This document shows positions 1-10,121 of a DNA stretch of 64,000 nt, in pieces; position 1 is the stretch's first letter, and each line of letters begins with the position of its first letter. The DNA is from Candidatus Saccharimonadota bacterium. GTDB lineage: Bacteria; Patescibacteriota; Saccharimonadia; Saccharimonadales; Saccharimonadaceae. Made by a program: the position numbers and the translations under genes. The stretch covers positions 1 through 64,000 of the forward strand of contig WQWN01000005.1 in assembly GCA_009785325.1 (NCBI GenBank), given 5' to 3'. The notes beneath the pieces were generated by a model. It was given only the letters and a program-made list of their open reading frames with translations. It did no database searches and was not told the DNA's origin.

Positions 1-1
1 A

Positions 2-3000
2 CAGTCTGAAGCTTGTGATAATACCATGAACCCAAGTGTTGATACTAATGTATCTGTATGTCCAGCAGGATGGAGGCTACCAACCGCTGGTGCTGATGGC
101 GGAACTATGCAAAACAACAGTACTAACGAATTCTGGAATCTCAACCAAGCAGTGAACGGCGGGTTAACGACAACAGACGCAGGCTTACGTACACAGTGGC
201 TTGGTATGCATGGCGGAAACTGGTTTGATGGAAATTTCGTCAATACTGGCGATTGGGGTTTCTACTGGTCTTCTACTCAAAGCAATGCAGGTAGTGCGCG
301 CCATTTCAGCTTCAATACGATGAACGCCAGCTTCGCAAATGGTTCCAATAAGCAGATCGGACTAGCTGTCCGCTGCATAGCCGAACCAGTCTACATTCAA
401 GAGATAAACGAAAGTAACTGCCCTGTAGAACGCACAATGGCAGTAGACGCACGAGATAACCGCACATACTGGGTACAGAAGATGGGTGATGGCAGGTGCT
501 GGATGCAGACAAACCTAGCCTATGCTGGTGGTGGAGACAACAGATTTGGGGATGTGGTCAATCTCGTCAATGATGAGATTACTGGAAGCTGGTCCTCCGC
601 AAACTTCATGCGTCCACCAGGGGATAATCCTACCACCTTCCCACAAGCTCCCAGCACTTCAACTACCGGAATAGGACAATATGGCTATCTATACAATTGG
701 TGTGCAGCTATGGGCGGACAGTCTGCAGCTTGTATAAACTCTACAAATTCTACCGACCCTAACATATCCATTTGCCCTGCTGGGTGGAGGTTGCCGACGG
801 GTACTGTTGATTTCAATATGCTTAATAATGCCGTGAATAATGACCTCACCGATACAGACGTAGGACTACGTACACAGTGGCTCGGTATGTATAGTGGTGC
901 CTGGTGGAACGGTAATTTTGGCGGTGGTATCGGACAATGGGCTGGTTATTGGACTTCTTATCGGTCTACTGCTGGGACTGCTGACCTTTTCAGTTTCAGT
1001 GAGTGGGGTGTTAGTTTTCCTCCAAATCCTGCAGATAAGCGTGGAGGATACTCTGTACGTTGTATCGCCGAACCACCATCAGAGCGTATATATATCCAAG
1101 AGATTAATGACCTGAACTGCCCAGCAACACGCACGATGGTAGTAGATGCGCGAGACAACAGGACATACTGGGTACAACGCATGCCAGATGGACGCTGCTG
1201 GATGCAGACCAACCTAGCTTACGCAGGCGGCGGAGATAACAGATTTGGAGATGTGATGAATTTAAATAACGACAATCTCATGTGGGGTCCGACCATTGCT
1301 AGCTTCATGCGTCCACTGGACGCTAACCCTACTACTTATCCAGTGCAACCCAGTCAGGCTACGGATGGCGGTCTTAATCCCTCTGGTAGGCAATTCGGAT
1401 ACATGTACAACTGGTGTGCTGCTATGGGTGGACAGGTCGGTGCTTGTGCCACTGGTGGCGGCACAATAGGAGTGATTGATGACCAGATATCTATCTGCCC
1501 GGCAGGCTGGAGACTACCTAAGCATAATTGGCCAGATAGTTTGATAGAAGATGAGTTTACAGATCTTAATAATTCTATAAATAACGGTAATACCAATACT
1601 GATCTTGGTCTGCGCACATACTGGCTCGGTATGTATGCAGGAAACTGGATGTGGGATAACTTATGGGGTAGCGCACAATGGGGTAGCTTCTGGTCCTCTA
1701 CTGGCACATTTGATGGTTGGGGTTGGAGTATCAACACTATGGAGATGATTAGCGGGTTAGGTTGGGGGATCGATACTGTTGCCCTCCACTCTAACCATAC
1801 CGAAATGGATGGTATTTCTGTTCGCTGCGTAGCTAATCCAGTCCAACCTGAAGTTCCCTTTATCCAAGAGATCAATCAGCTCAACTGCCCAACAGAACGC
1901 ACCATGGTAGTTGACGCCCGGGATAACCGTACATATTGGGTTCAAAGAATGGATGACGGTAGGTGCTGGATGCAAACTAACCTCGCCTATGCCGGCGGCG
2001 GAGACAATAGGTTTGGTGATGTGGTTAATGGTCTGGTTGAAAATATCAATAACAGCTTCACAGAAGCCCGCCTCGGCAGACCAACTGGAGCGAACCCGAC
2101 CACTTACCCCACAGCCCCAAGCACAGCCACAGATGGTGGAGCCAATATATCCACCCGCCAATTCGGCTATCTATATAACTGGTGTGCTGCCATGGGAAAC
2201 CAACAAGGCACATCCGCCTGTATGAATACCGTCGCTCCACTACCAGACCCCAGCGTCTCGGTTTGCCCAGCTGGATGGAGATTACCTACAGGTATTCCTA
2301 CTACAGGCGAAGTTACTCTACTTAATAACGTTGCTAATAGTGGACTTACCAATACCGATATAGGTCTTCTAAATAATTGGCTCGGTATGCGTGGCGGCGG
2401 GTGGAGCAATGGAGCTTTTGTATCTACTGACATTTGGGGCTCCTACTGGACTTCTACTCAGAGCGGCGCCACGGGTGCTAGGCGATTAACGCACCACTCA
2501 AGTGGTGTCACCCCTGGCAATTGGGATGATAAGCAACTTGGTCGAGCTGTACGCTGCATAGCCGAGCCAGTGTATCTCCAAGAAGTCAACAGAGACAACT
2601 GTCCGACAGAACGCACCATGGTCGTCGACGCTCGAGACGACCGTACATATTGGATACAACGCATGCCAGACGGTGAATGTTGGATGCAGACCAACCTAGC
2701 TTATGCTGGTGGAGGGGATAACAGGTTTGGGGATGTGGTCTCTTTGACTAATAATCAATCTACAAACAGCTATACTTCAGCTAATTTCATGCGTCATCCA
2801 GATGCTAACCCAACTACCTTCCCACAAGCTCCAAGCACAGCCACAGACGGAGGAGTAGACCCTGCTACCCGTCAATACGGCTATCTCTACAACTGGTGTG
2901 CGGCTATGGGTAATCAGCAAGGTACAGGTGCTTGTCTAAACGGTACTATGCCAGCTCCAAATCAGGGTATCTCTATATGTCCAGCAGGCTGGAGGCTGCC

Positions 3001-3289
3001 AGTAAACCACCCAACTACAGGAAATGAATTTGCCTTGCTAAATAATGCAGTTAATGGCGGACTCACAAACACGGATGTAGGACTACGCACAAGTTGGCTC
3101 GGTGTGTATGCTAATGTCTGGTGGGGCGGTAGTTTCCTCAGTCCTAGCCCCTCTGGCCGTTATTGGTCTTCTACTCAGGCTAGCGGGACACAAGCGAACA
3201 TCTTCTCTTTCTCCCCGACTAGTGTAAGTGCAAGTGCTCCGTTTGATAAGCAGTTTGGTCATGCTGTGCGGTGCATAACTGCTAATTAA
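2..3289 (+). CDS. Multi-repeat FISUMP-like (Fibrobacter succinogenes major paralogous domain) surface protein, 5'-truncated by window edge
   Basis: About five repeats of ~210 aa with TMVVDARDNRTYWVQRMPDGRCWMQTNLAYAGGGDNRFGDV ... YGYLYNWCAAMG ... ISICPAGWRLP; the frame is open upstream of the ORF-track Met (QSEACDNTMN matches the repeat). Confidence 0.75.
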   Translation, partial: QSEACDNTMNPSVDTNVSVCPAGWRLPTAGADGGTMQNNSTNEFWNLNQAVNGGLTTTDAGLRTQWLGMHGGNWFDGNFVNTGDWGFYWSSTQSNAGSARHFSFNTMNASFANGSNKQIGLAVRCIAEPVYIQEINESNCPVERTMAVDARDNRTYWVQKMGDGRCWMQTNLAYAGGGDNRFGDVVNLVNDEITGSWSSANFMRPPGDNPTTFPQAPSTSTTGIGQYGYLYNWCAAMGGQSAACINSTNSTDPNISICPAGWRLPTGTVDFNMLNNAVNNDLTDTDVGLRTQWLGMYSGAWWNGNFGGGIGQWAGYWTSYRSTAGTADLFSFSEWGVSFPPNPADKRGGYSVRCIAEPPSERIYIQEINDLNCPATRTMVVDARDNRTYWVQRMPDGRCWMQTNLAYAGGGDNRFGDVMNLNNDNLMWGPTIASFMRPLDANPTTYPVQPSQATDGGLNPSGRQFGYMYNWCAAMGGQVGACATGGGTIGVIDDQISICPAGWRLPKHNWPDSLIEDEFTDLNNSINNGNTNTDLGLRTYWLGMYAGNWMWDNLWGSAQWGSFWSSTGTFDGWGWSINTMEMISGLGWGIDTVALHSNHTEMDGISVRCVANPVQPEVPFIQEINQLNCPTERTMVVDARDNRTYWVQRMDDGRCWMQTNLAYAGGGDNRFGDVVNGLVENINNSFTEARLGRPTGANPTTYPTAPSTATDGGANISTRQFGYLYNWCAAMGNQQGTSACMNTVAPLPDPSVSVCPAGWRLPTGIPTTGEVTLLNNVANSGLTNTDIGLLNNWLGMRGGGWSNGAFVSTDIWGSYWTSTQSGATGARRLTHHSSGVTPGNWDDKQLGRAVRCIAEPVYLQEVNRDNCPTERTMVVDARDDRTYWIQRMPDGECWMQTNLAYAGGGDNRFGDVVSLTNNQSTNSYTSANFMRHPDANPTTFPQAPSTATDGGVDPATRQYGYLYNWCAAMGNQQGTGACLNGTMPAPNQGISICPAGWRLPVNHPTTGNEFALLNNAVNGGLTNTDVGLRTSWLGVYANVWWGGSFLSPSPSGRYWSSTQASGTQANIFSFSPTSVSASAPFDKQFGHAVRCITAN

Positions 3290-3309
3290 CCCCCCTAACA
3301 AACAAGATT

Positions 3310-3340
3310 AAAGGCCGCTAAATATTAGCGACCTTTGTCT
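3310..3340. terminator. Probable intrinsic terminator hairpin between convergent genes
   Basis: aaaggccgctaa-ata-ttagcgaccttt inverted repeat followed by T-rich sequence. Confidence 0.55.
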
Positions 3341-4265
3341 TTTCATAGATATCGAGACAATCACAGCGAGTATTTGCTCGAAACCCACACAGCAATTCAT
3401 AACGTTCGTCTGCAGTTCTCAGTACCCTAAAGTCTCCCCAGAGATCTTGAAACTTTGACCCACACTCATTACAGGATATAGGCTTGATATCACTACCTTT
3501 ATCGCCCGTATATGACAGATACACTCTGTCCAAATAGTACTTAGGCGATGAAAGTAATACATCTAACAATAACCACTGAGATACCTGTTGATACGTACCT
3601 AGCTCATACCACTCCAAAAGCTTAGTGCCTTTCTTGAGGTTTATCGGAAACAATACGACTGTATTTGCACCATAATCAAACGACCTCTCAATTGAACTTA
3701 CAGCATCACACACCTGTTCACGTACACTCATATTAGGCATACCGACCAATACATTAATACAAATCCCGAAACCGCGTTCGTTCAACTTACGCATCAGCGT
3801 AATAATCTCTGCGTTTACGATCGTAGTCTTACCTATACTTTCACGAACTCTCTCACTCCATGATTCCACGCCAAACTCAAATTTCACAAACTTACCAGGT
3901 AAACGAGCACGTATTTGTTCAGCGAGATCGATACTTACTAACGTATAATGTGTTTCAAAAATCACTACATGAAAATCCGTAGCGGCAACTTTCTCAATCA
4001 ACACCTCTCGATTAGCAAGCGGAAATTCAGCCTCATCAAGGATTGAGCCAAATACATCAAGTACCAACACATGACGTTCACCAACATAACTATCAACACT
4101 CTTGTCAAAATACTCCCTGACTTCTTCGGGCGTAAGATTACGTTCAGCATGACCATAAGAACACATATAACAACCTCTACCTTCAAGCTGGAAACGACAA
4201 CCGATACTTTGAAACACTATCTGTAAATGATCGTGAGTAACAAACGAACGACTAATATCTTGCAT
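3318..4265 (-). CDS. Radical SAM protein, resembles archaeosine synthase-associated RaSEA/Elp3-like family
   Basis: 315 aa; GCRFQLEGRGCYMCSYG cysteine cluster near N-terminus, radical-SAM-like core, Cys-rich C-terminus (ISCNECGSKF). Confidence 0.65.
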   Translation of the reverse strand: MQDISRSFVTHDHLQIVFQSIGCRFQLEGRGCYMCSYGHAERNLTPEEVREYFDKSVDSYVGERHVLVLDVFGSILDEAEFPLANREVLIEKVAATDFHVVIFETHYTLVSIDLAEQIRARLPGKFVKFEFGVESWSERVRESIGKTTIVNAEIITLMRKLNERGFGICINVLVGMPNMSVREQVCDAVSSIERSFDYGANTVVLFPINLKKGTKLLEWYELGTYQQVSQWLLLDVLLSSPKYYLDRVYLSYTGDKGSDIKPISCNECGSKFQDLWGDFRVLRTADERYELLCGFRANTRCDCLDIYEKTKVANI

Positions 4266-4365
4266 AACAAAGTACTCCTCTCTATAAATCTCAAGATGAA
4301 GCTAACAACATTATAAACAATCTTTTCCAAATAAAAAACAGCCCCAAAGAGCTCTTTTTTACATG

Positions 4366-4442
4366 TGGTCGGGGTGAAAGGACTCGAACCTTCGACCTCA
4401 CGGTCCCAAACCGCGCGCGCTAGCCAACTGCGCCACACCCCG
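4366..4442 (-). tRNA. tRNA-Pro(TGG), CCA encoded
   Basis: Reverse complement CGGGGTGTGGCGCAGTTGGCTAGCGCGCGCGGTTTGGGACCGTGAGGTCGAAGGTTCGAGTCCTTTCACCCCGACCA folds as a cloverleaf; anticodon TGG. Confidence 0.9.
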
Positions 4443-4511
4443 ATCGCTTGGAATTATACCACGTTCTGTCAAAGATTAAAATCACAATTTCGTGCTATAC
4501 TTATGCTAATC

Positions 4512-5462
4512 ATGCGAACCATCCGAGCTCAAAAACTCACAAAAACCTTCGGAAAAGTAAAAGCACTGACAGACGTGAGTTTTGAAGTAAAAACAGGATC
4601 AATCACAGGCTTTCTCGGCCCAAACGGCGCTGGCAAGTCCACTACCATGAGTATCTTACTCGGTTTTATAAACGCCACTAGCGGTGAGGCGCACATTTTC
4701 GGCCGCCCAGTCTCTATCAACTCCACATCCATTCGCCGCCGCATCGGCTTTCTCGCAAATAACATGGCTCTGGACAACACACTCACAGCCGCCCAGGAAA
4801 TCAAATATTTCGGGAAACTCGCCGACAACTACGACGAAACTTACGTAAAAGAACTCGCCGAGCGCCTCAGCCTAGATCTCACTCGCAAAATCGGCAGTCT
4901 CAGCACTGGTAATCGCCAAAAAGTCGCCCTCATCACCACACTCATGCACCGCCCCAAACTCCTCATACTCGACGAGCCCACCACAGGACTAGATCCTATC
5001 GTCCGCGCAGAATTCCACAAAATAATCCTGGAGATGCAAGACGCAGGCACGACAGTCTTCATTTCATCACATATACTGAGTGAAATAGAAGAACTCTGCG
5101 ACGAGTTCATCTTCATCAAAAATGGTCGAATCATCGCCACGAAAACCCGCGACGAACTCACAAACCAATCCCAGAAAAAAATCACAATAGAAGCAAAATA
5201 TATAGACAAATTCGCCACGGAGTGCCAACGCACTTTCGAAGATGATATACAGCTCATCAACAAAGACGGAGGCGTAGTCACTTTCACCCTCACAGGAGAT
5301 GTCCAACCACTTTTCAAAATCCTCACAAAATACAAAGTCACCAACATCTCCATCGAATCAGCAAGTCTAGAGGAATCATTTATGGAGTATTATCGAGACG
5401 TCGGCATACCACAAACACCAGCAACTCAAACCAAAAAGAGGAAAAAGAAAGATGCTAAATAA
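4512..5462 (+). CDS. ABC transporter ATP-binding protein
   Basis: GPNGAGKSTT Walker A, LSTGNRQKV signature, LLILDEPTTGLDP Walker B. Confidence 0.9.
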   Translation: MRTIRAQKLTKTFGKVKALTDVSFEVKTGSITGFLGPNGAGKSTTMSILLGFINATSGEAHIFGRPVSINSTSIRRRIGFLANNMALDNTLTAAQEIKYFGKLADNYDETYVKELAERLSLDLTRKIGSLSTGNRQKVALITTLMHRPKLLILDEPTTGLDPIVRAEFHKIILEMQDAGTTVFISSHILSEIEELCDEFIFIKNGRIIATKTRDELTNQSQKKITIEAKYIDKFATECQRTFEDDIQLINKDGGVVTFTLTGDVQPLFKILTKYKVTNISIESASLEESFMEYYRDVGIPQTPATQTKKRKKKDAK

Positions 5463-6240
5463 CGCCCTCTGCAAAATCCTATTCGAAAAACGCTGGATGA
5501 TTTTCTGGTGGTTCATAGCAGCGGCCAGTGTAACATTCATGATGATGCAACTATTTCCGACAATGAGCGACCTATTTGACGTCACGATAACAGAAGAAAT
5601 GCCCGCGGCGATGCAGGCGATGTTCGGCGACATGGACACATTGACGACAATAGAGGGATACGTAGGAGTCCAAATATTCGGAGACTTAGCAATTATCGTC
5701 GTTATTTTCGCAGTAGTTTTCGGCGGAGCTATCATCGCTGGCGAAGAAAAATCAGGTGTACTTCTCACCCAGCTCGCTCGTCCCATCAAGCGCCACTCTA
5801 TATTCTTCCAGAAATTCATCGCCCTGACCTTAGCTATATTAGTTATAGTTATAGGCTTCACAGTCGGCACATTTCTAGGTGCGATCACGATCGGAGACTC
5901 AGTCAGTCTAAGTAAATTTTGGCAACCCGCACTAGCATTATTTTTACTAGCGACCGGATTCGGCGCAATCACCATGATGTTCGGCGGTCTCGGCATAAAA
6001 GGTGGCGGTCTAATCACAGGATTCTACGCAGTCGTCGGCTATCTACTTGCGTCTATGAGAGACTTGAGTGACACGGTCAGCACTCTCGCTCACGGTACAC
6101 CCTTTGGTTTCTACAGCTCTCAGACCTTCATGACAGACGGTCTAGATCCTTCTTCGACACTCTGGCTTATCGGATTCATCATCCTACCCATATTAGTAGG
6201 CCTAATTATATTCACCAAACGCGACCTCCGCACCACCTAG
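5452..6240 (+). CDS. ABC-2 type transporter permease
   Basis: 262 aa, multiple TM segments, overlaps the end of the ATPase gene. Confidence 0.8.
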   Translation: MLNNALCKILFEKRWMIFWWFIAAASVTFMMMQLFPTMSDLFDVTITEEMPAAMQAMFGDMDTLTTIEGYVGVQIFGDLAIIVVIFAVVFGGAIIAGEEKSGVLLTQLARPIKRHSIFFQKFIALTLAILVIVIGFTVGTFLGAITIGDSVSLSKFWQPALALFLLATGFGAITMMFGGLGIKGGGLITGFYAVVGYLLASMRDLSDTVSTLAHGTPFGFYSSQTFMTDGLDPSSTLWLIGFIILPILVGLIIFTKRDLRTT

Positions 6241-6254
6241 CCCTACGCTAAACT

Positions 6255-7166
6255 CTACGCCCCGACCCTATCCCTTCGAATTGACCTCTTTGCATTTCGC
6301 TCCACATACTCAATCATCTTCTCTGCCACATTTCTCCCTGTTACTTTCTCAATCCCAAACCCAGGGCTTGCATTTACTTCCAGTACTAACGGCCCTCTCT
6401 TCGATCTCATCATATCCACACCAGCCACATGCAGCCCCATCGCCCTAGCCGCCTTAACCGCCATTTTTTTCTCATCACTAGTCAACTTCACCATCGTCCC
6501 TTCGCCGCCCTTATGCAGATTAGACCTAAACTCATCATCCAAGCTCTGTCGCTTCATACTCGCCACCACCTGACTCCCCACCACAAAAGCACGAATATCC
6601 ACACCCGCCGACTCTTCGATAAATTCCTGCACTAGCACGTTCGTCCCATCTTCATTTGTCAGGTAAAGCGCCTGCAGCGCCGACTTCGCCATCTTGATTG
6701 TCTCCGCTAACACCACACCGTTCCCGTGCGTCCCTCTTGCTAACTTAATTATCACCGGCACTCCACCCACTTCTTCGATCAAAGTATCAATATCTGTCGT
6801 ATTTCGGCTAAAAACCGTCTTCGGGATCGCCACCCCCGCCCTCGCGAGAATCTGCGCACTTCTCAGCTTATCTCTCGCCCTCACGATCGCAATCGAACTC
6901 GACAACGAATATATCCCCTGCGCCTCCAGTTGTCGCACGATAGCCGTTCCGTAATTCGTCATATGTGCCGCAATCCTCGGGATCACCGCATCATATCCTT
7001 CTATCATCTTCCCCCGATACACTACTCCTGGATCCTCTCGATCAATCGTCACAAGACAATTTTTATACTTTATCACCTTCACTGTATGCCCGCGCGCCTC
7101 CGCCTCTTCTACTAGTCTCTTCGTCGAATAATTTCCGTTTCCATTAGATAAAATTGCAATTTTCAT
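6255..7166 (-). CDS. rimK: RimK-type ATP-grasp amide ligase
   Basis: 303 aa; N-terminal RimK domain, ATP-grasp motifs (PVIIKLARGTHGNGVVLAET, LVQEFIEESAGVDIRAFVVG, GPLVLEVNASPGF). Confidence 0.85.
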   Translation of the reverse strand: MKIAILSNGNGNYSTKRLVEEAEARGHTVKVIKYKNCLVTIDREDPGVVYRGKMIEGYDAVIPRIAAHMTNYGTAIVRQLEAQGIYSLSSSIAIVRARDKLRSAQILARAGVAIPKTVFSRNTTDIDTLIEEVGGVPVIIKLARGTHGNGVVLAETIKMAKSALQALYLTNEDGTNVLVQEFIEESAGVDIRAFVVGSQVVASMKRQSLDDEFRSNLHKGGEGTMVKLTSDEKKMAVKAARAMGLHVAGVDMMRSKRGPLVLEVNASPGFGIEKVTGRNVAEKMIEYVERNAKRSIRRDRVGA

Positions 7167-7729
7167 GATTTTTCCTCATTAGACTTCTTATTCATACCAT
7201 ACTTCTGATCAAATGCATACGGATTTTTCGCAAACTCTTTCGCCAACCCCGGTGTTCGCGGATTTCTCGGATACTCCACCACATTCTGTGTCACATCCAC
7301 TATAAATCGCCTCGCCAGCGTCCTCTTGCCTATCAAAATCGGAAAATTATTCTTCGACCGATCCGCCAAACTGAATAAAACCCGTATCTTCCGCCCACCA
7401 ATCTTCACTAGTAGCCGCGTCCTATACCGCACCTGCTCCTCCCCCATCGCACTCCGCACCACCGCCACCTCAAAATCCGTCCTCTTGAAAATCTTCCCAC
7501 TATAAAACTCCGACCCCTCTCCAAACAGCGCAAATCTCAACACTCCATCCCTTCCTACTCGCACTTTACTCGCCCAAATAGCACTAGAGTCCGCACCAGT
7601 ATCAATCTTCGCAGGCACATCAATAGCTCGCCGCCCGATCGACACATACTCACTCGCCCCCACCATAGTTTTCTCGATATCTTTCATGTTGCCTAATTTC
7701 CAGAGTAAAATGTCTTTCAATAGTAACAT
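7163..7729 (-). CDS. RimB-like retropepsin-type/ATP-dependent zinc protease family protein
   Basis: 188 aa; PAKIDTGADSSAIWA aspartyl-protease-like motif; stop overlaps rimK start (ATGA). Confidence 0.75.
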   Translation of the reverse strand: MLLLKDILLWKLGNMKDIEKTMVGASEYVSIGRRAIDVPAKIDTGADSSAIWASKVRVGRDGVLRFALFGEGSEFYSGKIFKRTDFEVAVVRSAMGEEQVRYRTRLLVKIGGRKIRVLFSLADRSKNNFPILIGKRTLARRFIVDVTQNVVEYPRNPRTPGLAKEFAKNPYAFDQKYGMNKKSNEEKS

Positions 7730-7771
7730 ATCACCCCTAACAAGTCAACTTAAACCCACACTCGCCAGACC

Positions 7772-8647
7772 TCAAGAATCAACAAAATCCTGGTTTGCTT
7801 TGCTGACTAGGTAATCCACCACTATCTCGGCTATATCCACGCCCGTACACATCCGATTTTTCGAAAAGTTGCAAGGGAAGTTCATCTCCGCTACATACGG
7901 CCGTCCACTTTCATCTATCAACACGTCCACCCCGCCAAACTCCACCACGTCAGCTCGTAGCGCCGCCCTAGCCACCTCAAACACCTTCTCGTCATATTCA
8001 AACGGTCTCACTCGCGGCTCTTTCACTGCGTTAGTGCGAAAACCTCCCTCCACAGGTAAGTACTCTATTACATCCAACACCTTATCCCTCAACACTGTAC
8101 ATTTCACATGTCTCGCATTTTTAATAAACTTCCTCAACACAAGCACTTCACCACTACCCATCTCGCTTGCCACCGCCCTCACTTCATCTATTGAGCTAGC
8201 AAGCGCTACACCCCTACCATGATTCTCGTCTGGATTCTTCACCACTACCGGAAACCCTCCCAGCTCCTCTATATTCTTCTCCAGCACCTCGTCGACACTA
8301 CTTACACCGAACCGCGTCGGAATCACAGACGCCCCTTCTCGAATCATCTTCACCTCCATATCCCACACCGCACGCCGCAAAAACTCACCTCCCTGCCGCC
8401 TATACAAACTATTCACTCCATCTCACAACAGTAGTCTCTCCGCAAAACCCGAACTCTTATCATCGTGCTGACAATACACTATATCCCCCACCCCCAACTT
8501 CATATCAATCAAAGAAGACAACCCTACCTTCTCCGACTCTATCACCACCCACTCCACACCCCTCTTCTCGCACGCCTCCTTCATCCGCGAATACATCTCA
8601 AACTTCGCCACCACTTCTTCATCCCGCACCACGCAAAAAAACCTCAT
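7772..8647 (-). pseudogene. RimK-like ATP-grasp ligase interrupted by an in-frame TGA
   Basis: ORFs 8423..8737 and 7772..8416 are in the same frame: ...GFAERLLL-TGA-DGVNSLYRRQGGEFLRRAVW...; downstream half has ATP-grasp motifs (GGFPVVVKNPDENHGRGVAL, PYVAEMNFPCNF). Confidence 0.7.
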
Positions 8648-8648
8648 C

Positions 8649-10070
8649 TCACCCCTTTCCCACTTTAATTTCATAAACCAGCCGCTGATGATCCGTATCC
8701 AGGATATTATTTTTCCCGCCCAAAAACAGATCATCAAACAACGTCAGCGAACCCATATTGTCCTCAATATACTTCCAAATCTTCGCACCACCGTTGTAAT
8801 ACGACAAATCCTTAAACCACGGCAGCGTATCCGTCCCCCTAAACACTCTCTGCGTTCTCGCATACGCCATATCTTTCGCCTTCTTCACCGCCTCTTCCGA
8901 AAAATTATACTTTCCATCTGTCAGCAAGTCCATGCGCCAAGACGCCTCAAACACATCTCGAAAATCCCTCTCTCCGAAGTACGCCAAACCTTCAGTAATG
9001 TAGAGCGGCACACCCGCCTCTTCATACTCACCCATCACCGCCATCTCCATCACTCGTGCTACTCCCTCTTCTGTATCCGCATACCCACTCATTCCCTGTG
9101 CTAAAGGCTTCACACCCATCATCTCACCAATCTCCGCTCGATATACATGAGTTCCTATCTCGTGAACTAACAACCCTTCCAGTTTCGCTTTTGACACCGC
9201 CGCCCTGTTTTTCGGGATGTAAATTTTCTTCTCACTCGCAGAAACCGTAATTCCACCACTCTCAGACCAGTCCACCGACCACCCCATCGCGAACTGTGGA
9301 CCACTCTGCAAACTCTCCAACACCGCAGCAAAAACCTCTTTAATCTCCTCAGCAGTAAACTCCTTGCCATCCCTCGACGTATCCGGCACTACTTCCAAAA
9401 AATTCCCATAAAAATCCCGCGCCATCTCACCGATAAATTCAACCGTTTCATCTTCCGGCTTAAACCGTCCGTCCTCCTCAGCCCCCTCCATATCTCCACT
9501 CACGCACGCCATCAGCTCACCATAAATATTAGCCCCCTCTTCACCCAGCCTACCCTTATCAATACTCACGATCTTTTCCACCAAAAGCGACTTGTAGACA
9601 CTCCCCTCTGGCTCTCCATACAGCTCCCTGTTCAAATCCATATACCTCTCAGCTGCCATCGTATCACCAGGATTCTCCTGCACTTTTTTAGCCATCTTCA
9701 AAAGCTCTAAATTCTTCCGCCTCACCCGCAGCTCACCCTCGTACGCTTTTTTAGTAATTTCACCCATGTTGATACCCGCCAGCGCCTCTTCCACTTCTCC
9801 CAAACTTCCCTCTAACTTCTCCAAGACTTCCTCCGTCAGCGCTCCATACTCATTATTTGGCTGCCTCAGCTCATCGCTACTCAAAAACTCTTTCTTCGCC
9901 ACCTCAGCGTTACTCGGTCGAAACTTCTCGATAATCGTACTATCCGTACGATCAAACCCCTCCTCAAAAGCCTCCACCACCTCAGGTCTCTCAACCAATT
10001 CGACCTTTTCAGCCCCACTACTCTCCATCCTATCCCTCTCACCACTAAATGACCCAAGCTCTCTATTCAT
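8649..10070 (-). CDS. DUF1704 / QEGLA-motif metallopeptidase-like protein (MATCAP-related family)
   Basis: LVHEIGTHVYRAEIGEMMGVKPLAQGMSGYADTEEGVARVMEM: HExxTH plus EEG(V/L)A motif. Confidence 0.7.
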   Translation of the reverse strand: MNRELGSFSGERDRMESSGAEKVELVERPEVVEAFEEGFDRTDSTIIEKFRPSNAEVAKKEFLSSDELRQPNNEYGALTEEVLEKLEGSLGEVEEALAGINMGEITKKAYEGELRVRRKNLELLKMAKKVQENPGDTMAAERYMDLNRELYGEPEGSVYKSLLVEKIVSIDKGRLGEEGANIYGELMACVSGDMEGAEEDGRFKPEDETVEFIGEMARDFYGNFLEVVPDTSRDGKEFTAEEIKEVFAAVLESLQSGPQFAMGWSVDWSESGGITVSASEKKIYIPKNRAAVSKAKLEGLLVHEIGTHVYRAEIGEMMGVKPLAQGMSGYADTEEGVARVMEMAVMGEYEEAGVPLYITEGLAYFGERDFRDVFEASWRMDLLTDGKYNFSEEAVKKAKDMAYARTQRVFRGTDTLPWFKDLSYYNGGAKIWKYIEDNMGSLTLFDDLFLGGKNNILDTDHQRLVYEIKVGKG

Positions 10071-10121
10071 ACACTCACTATACCACATCAGGCATAGCGC
10101 TTATCATGCTATAGTGTACTC

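Noticed and set aside
312-2694. Antisense ORFs (60-173 aa) across the FISUMP gene
   Set aside because: Opposite-strand shadows of a repetitive coding sequence; no RBS or recognisable protein features
8423-8425. Selenocysteine at the in-frame TGA
   Set aside because: No family precedent for Sec at this ATP-grasp position and no SECIS-like element identified
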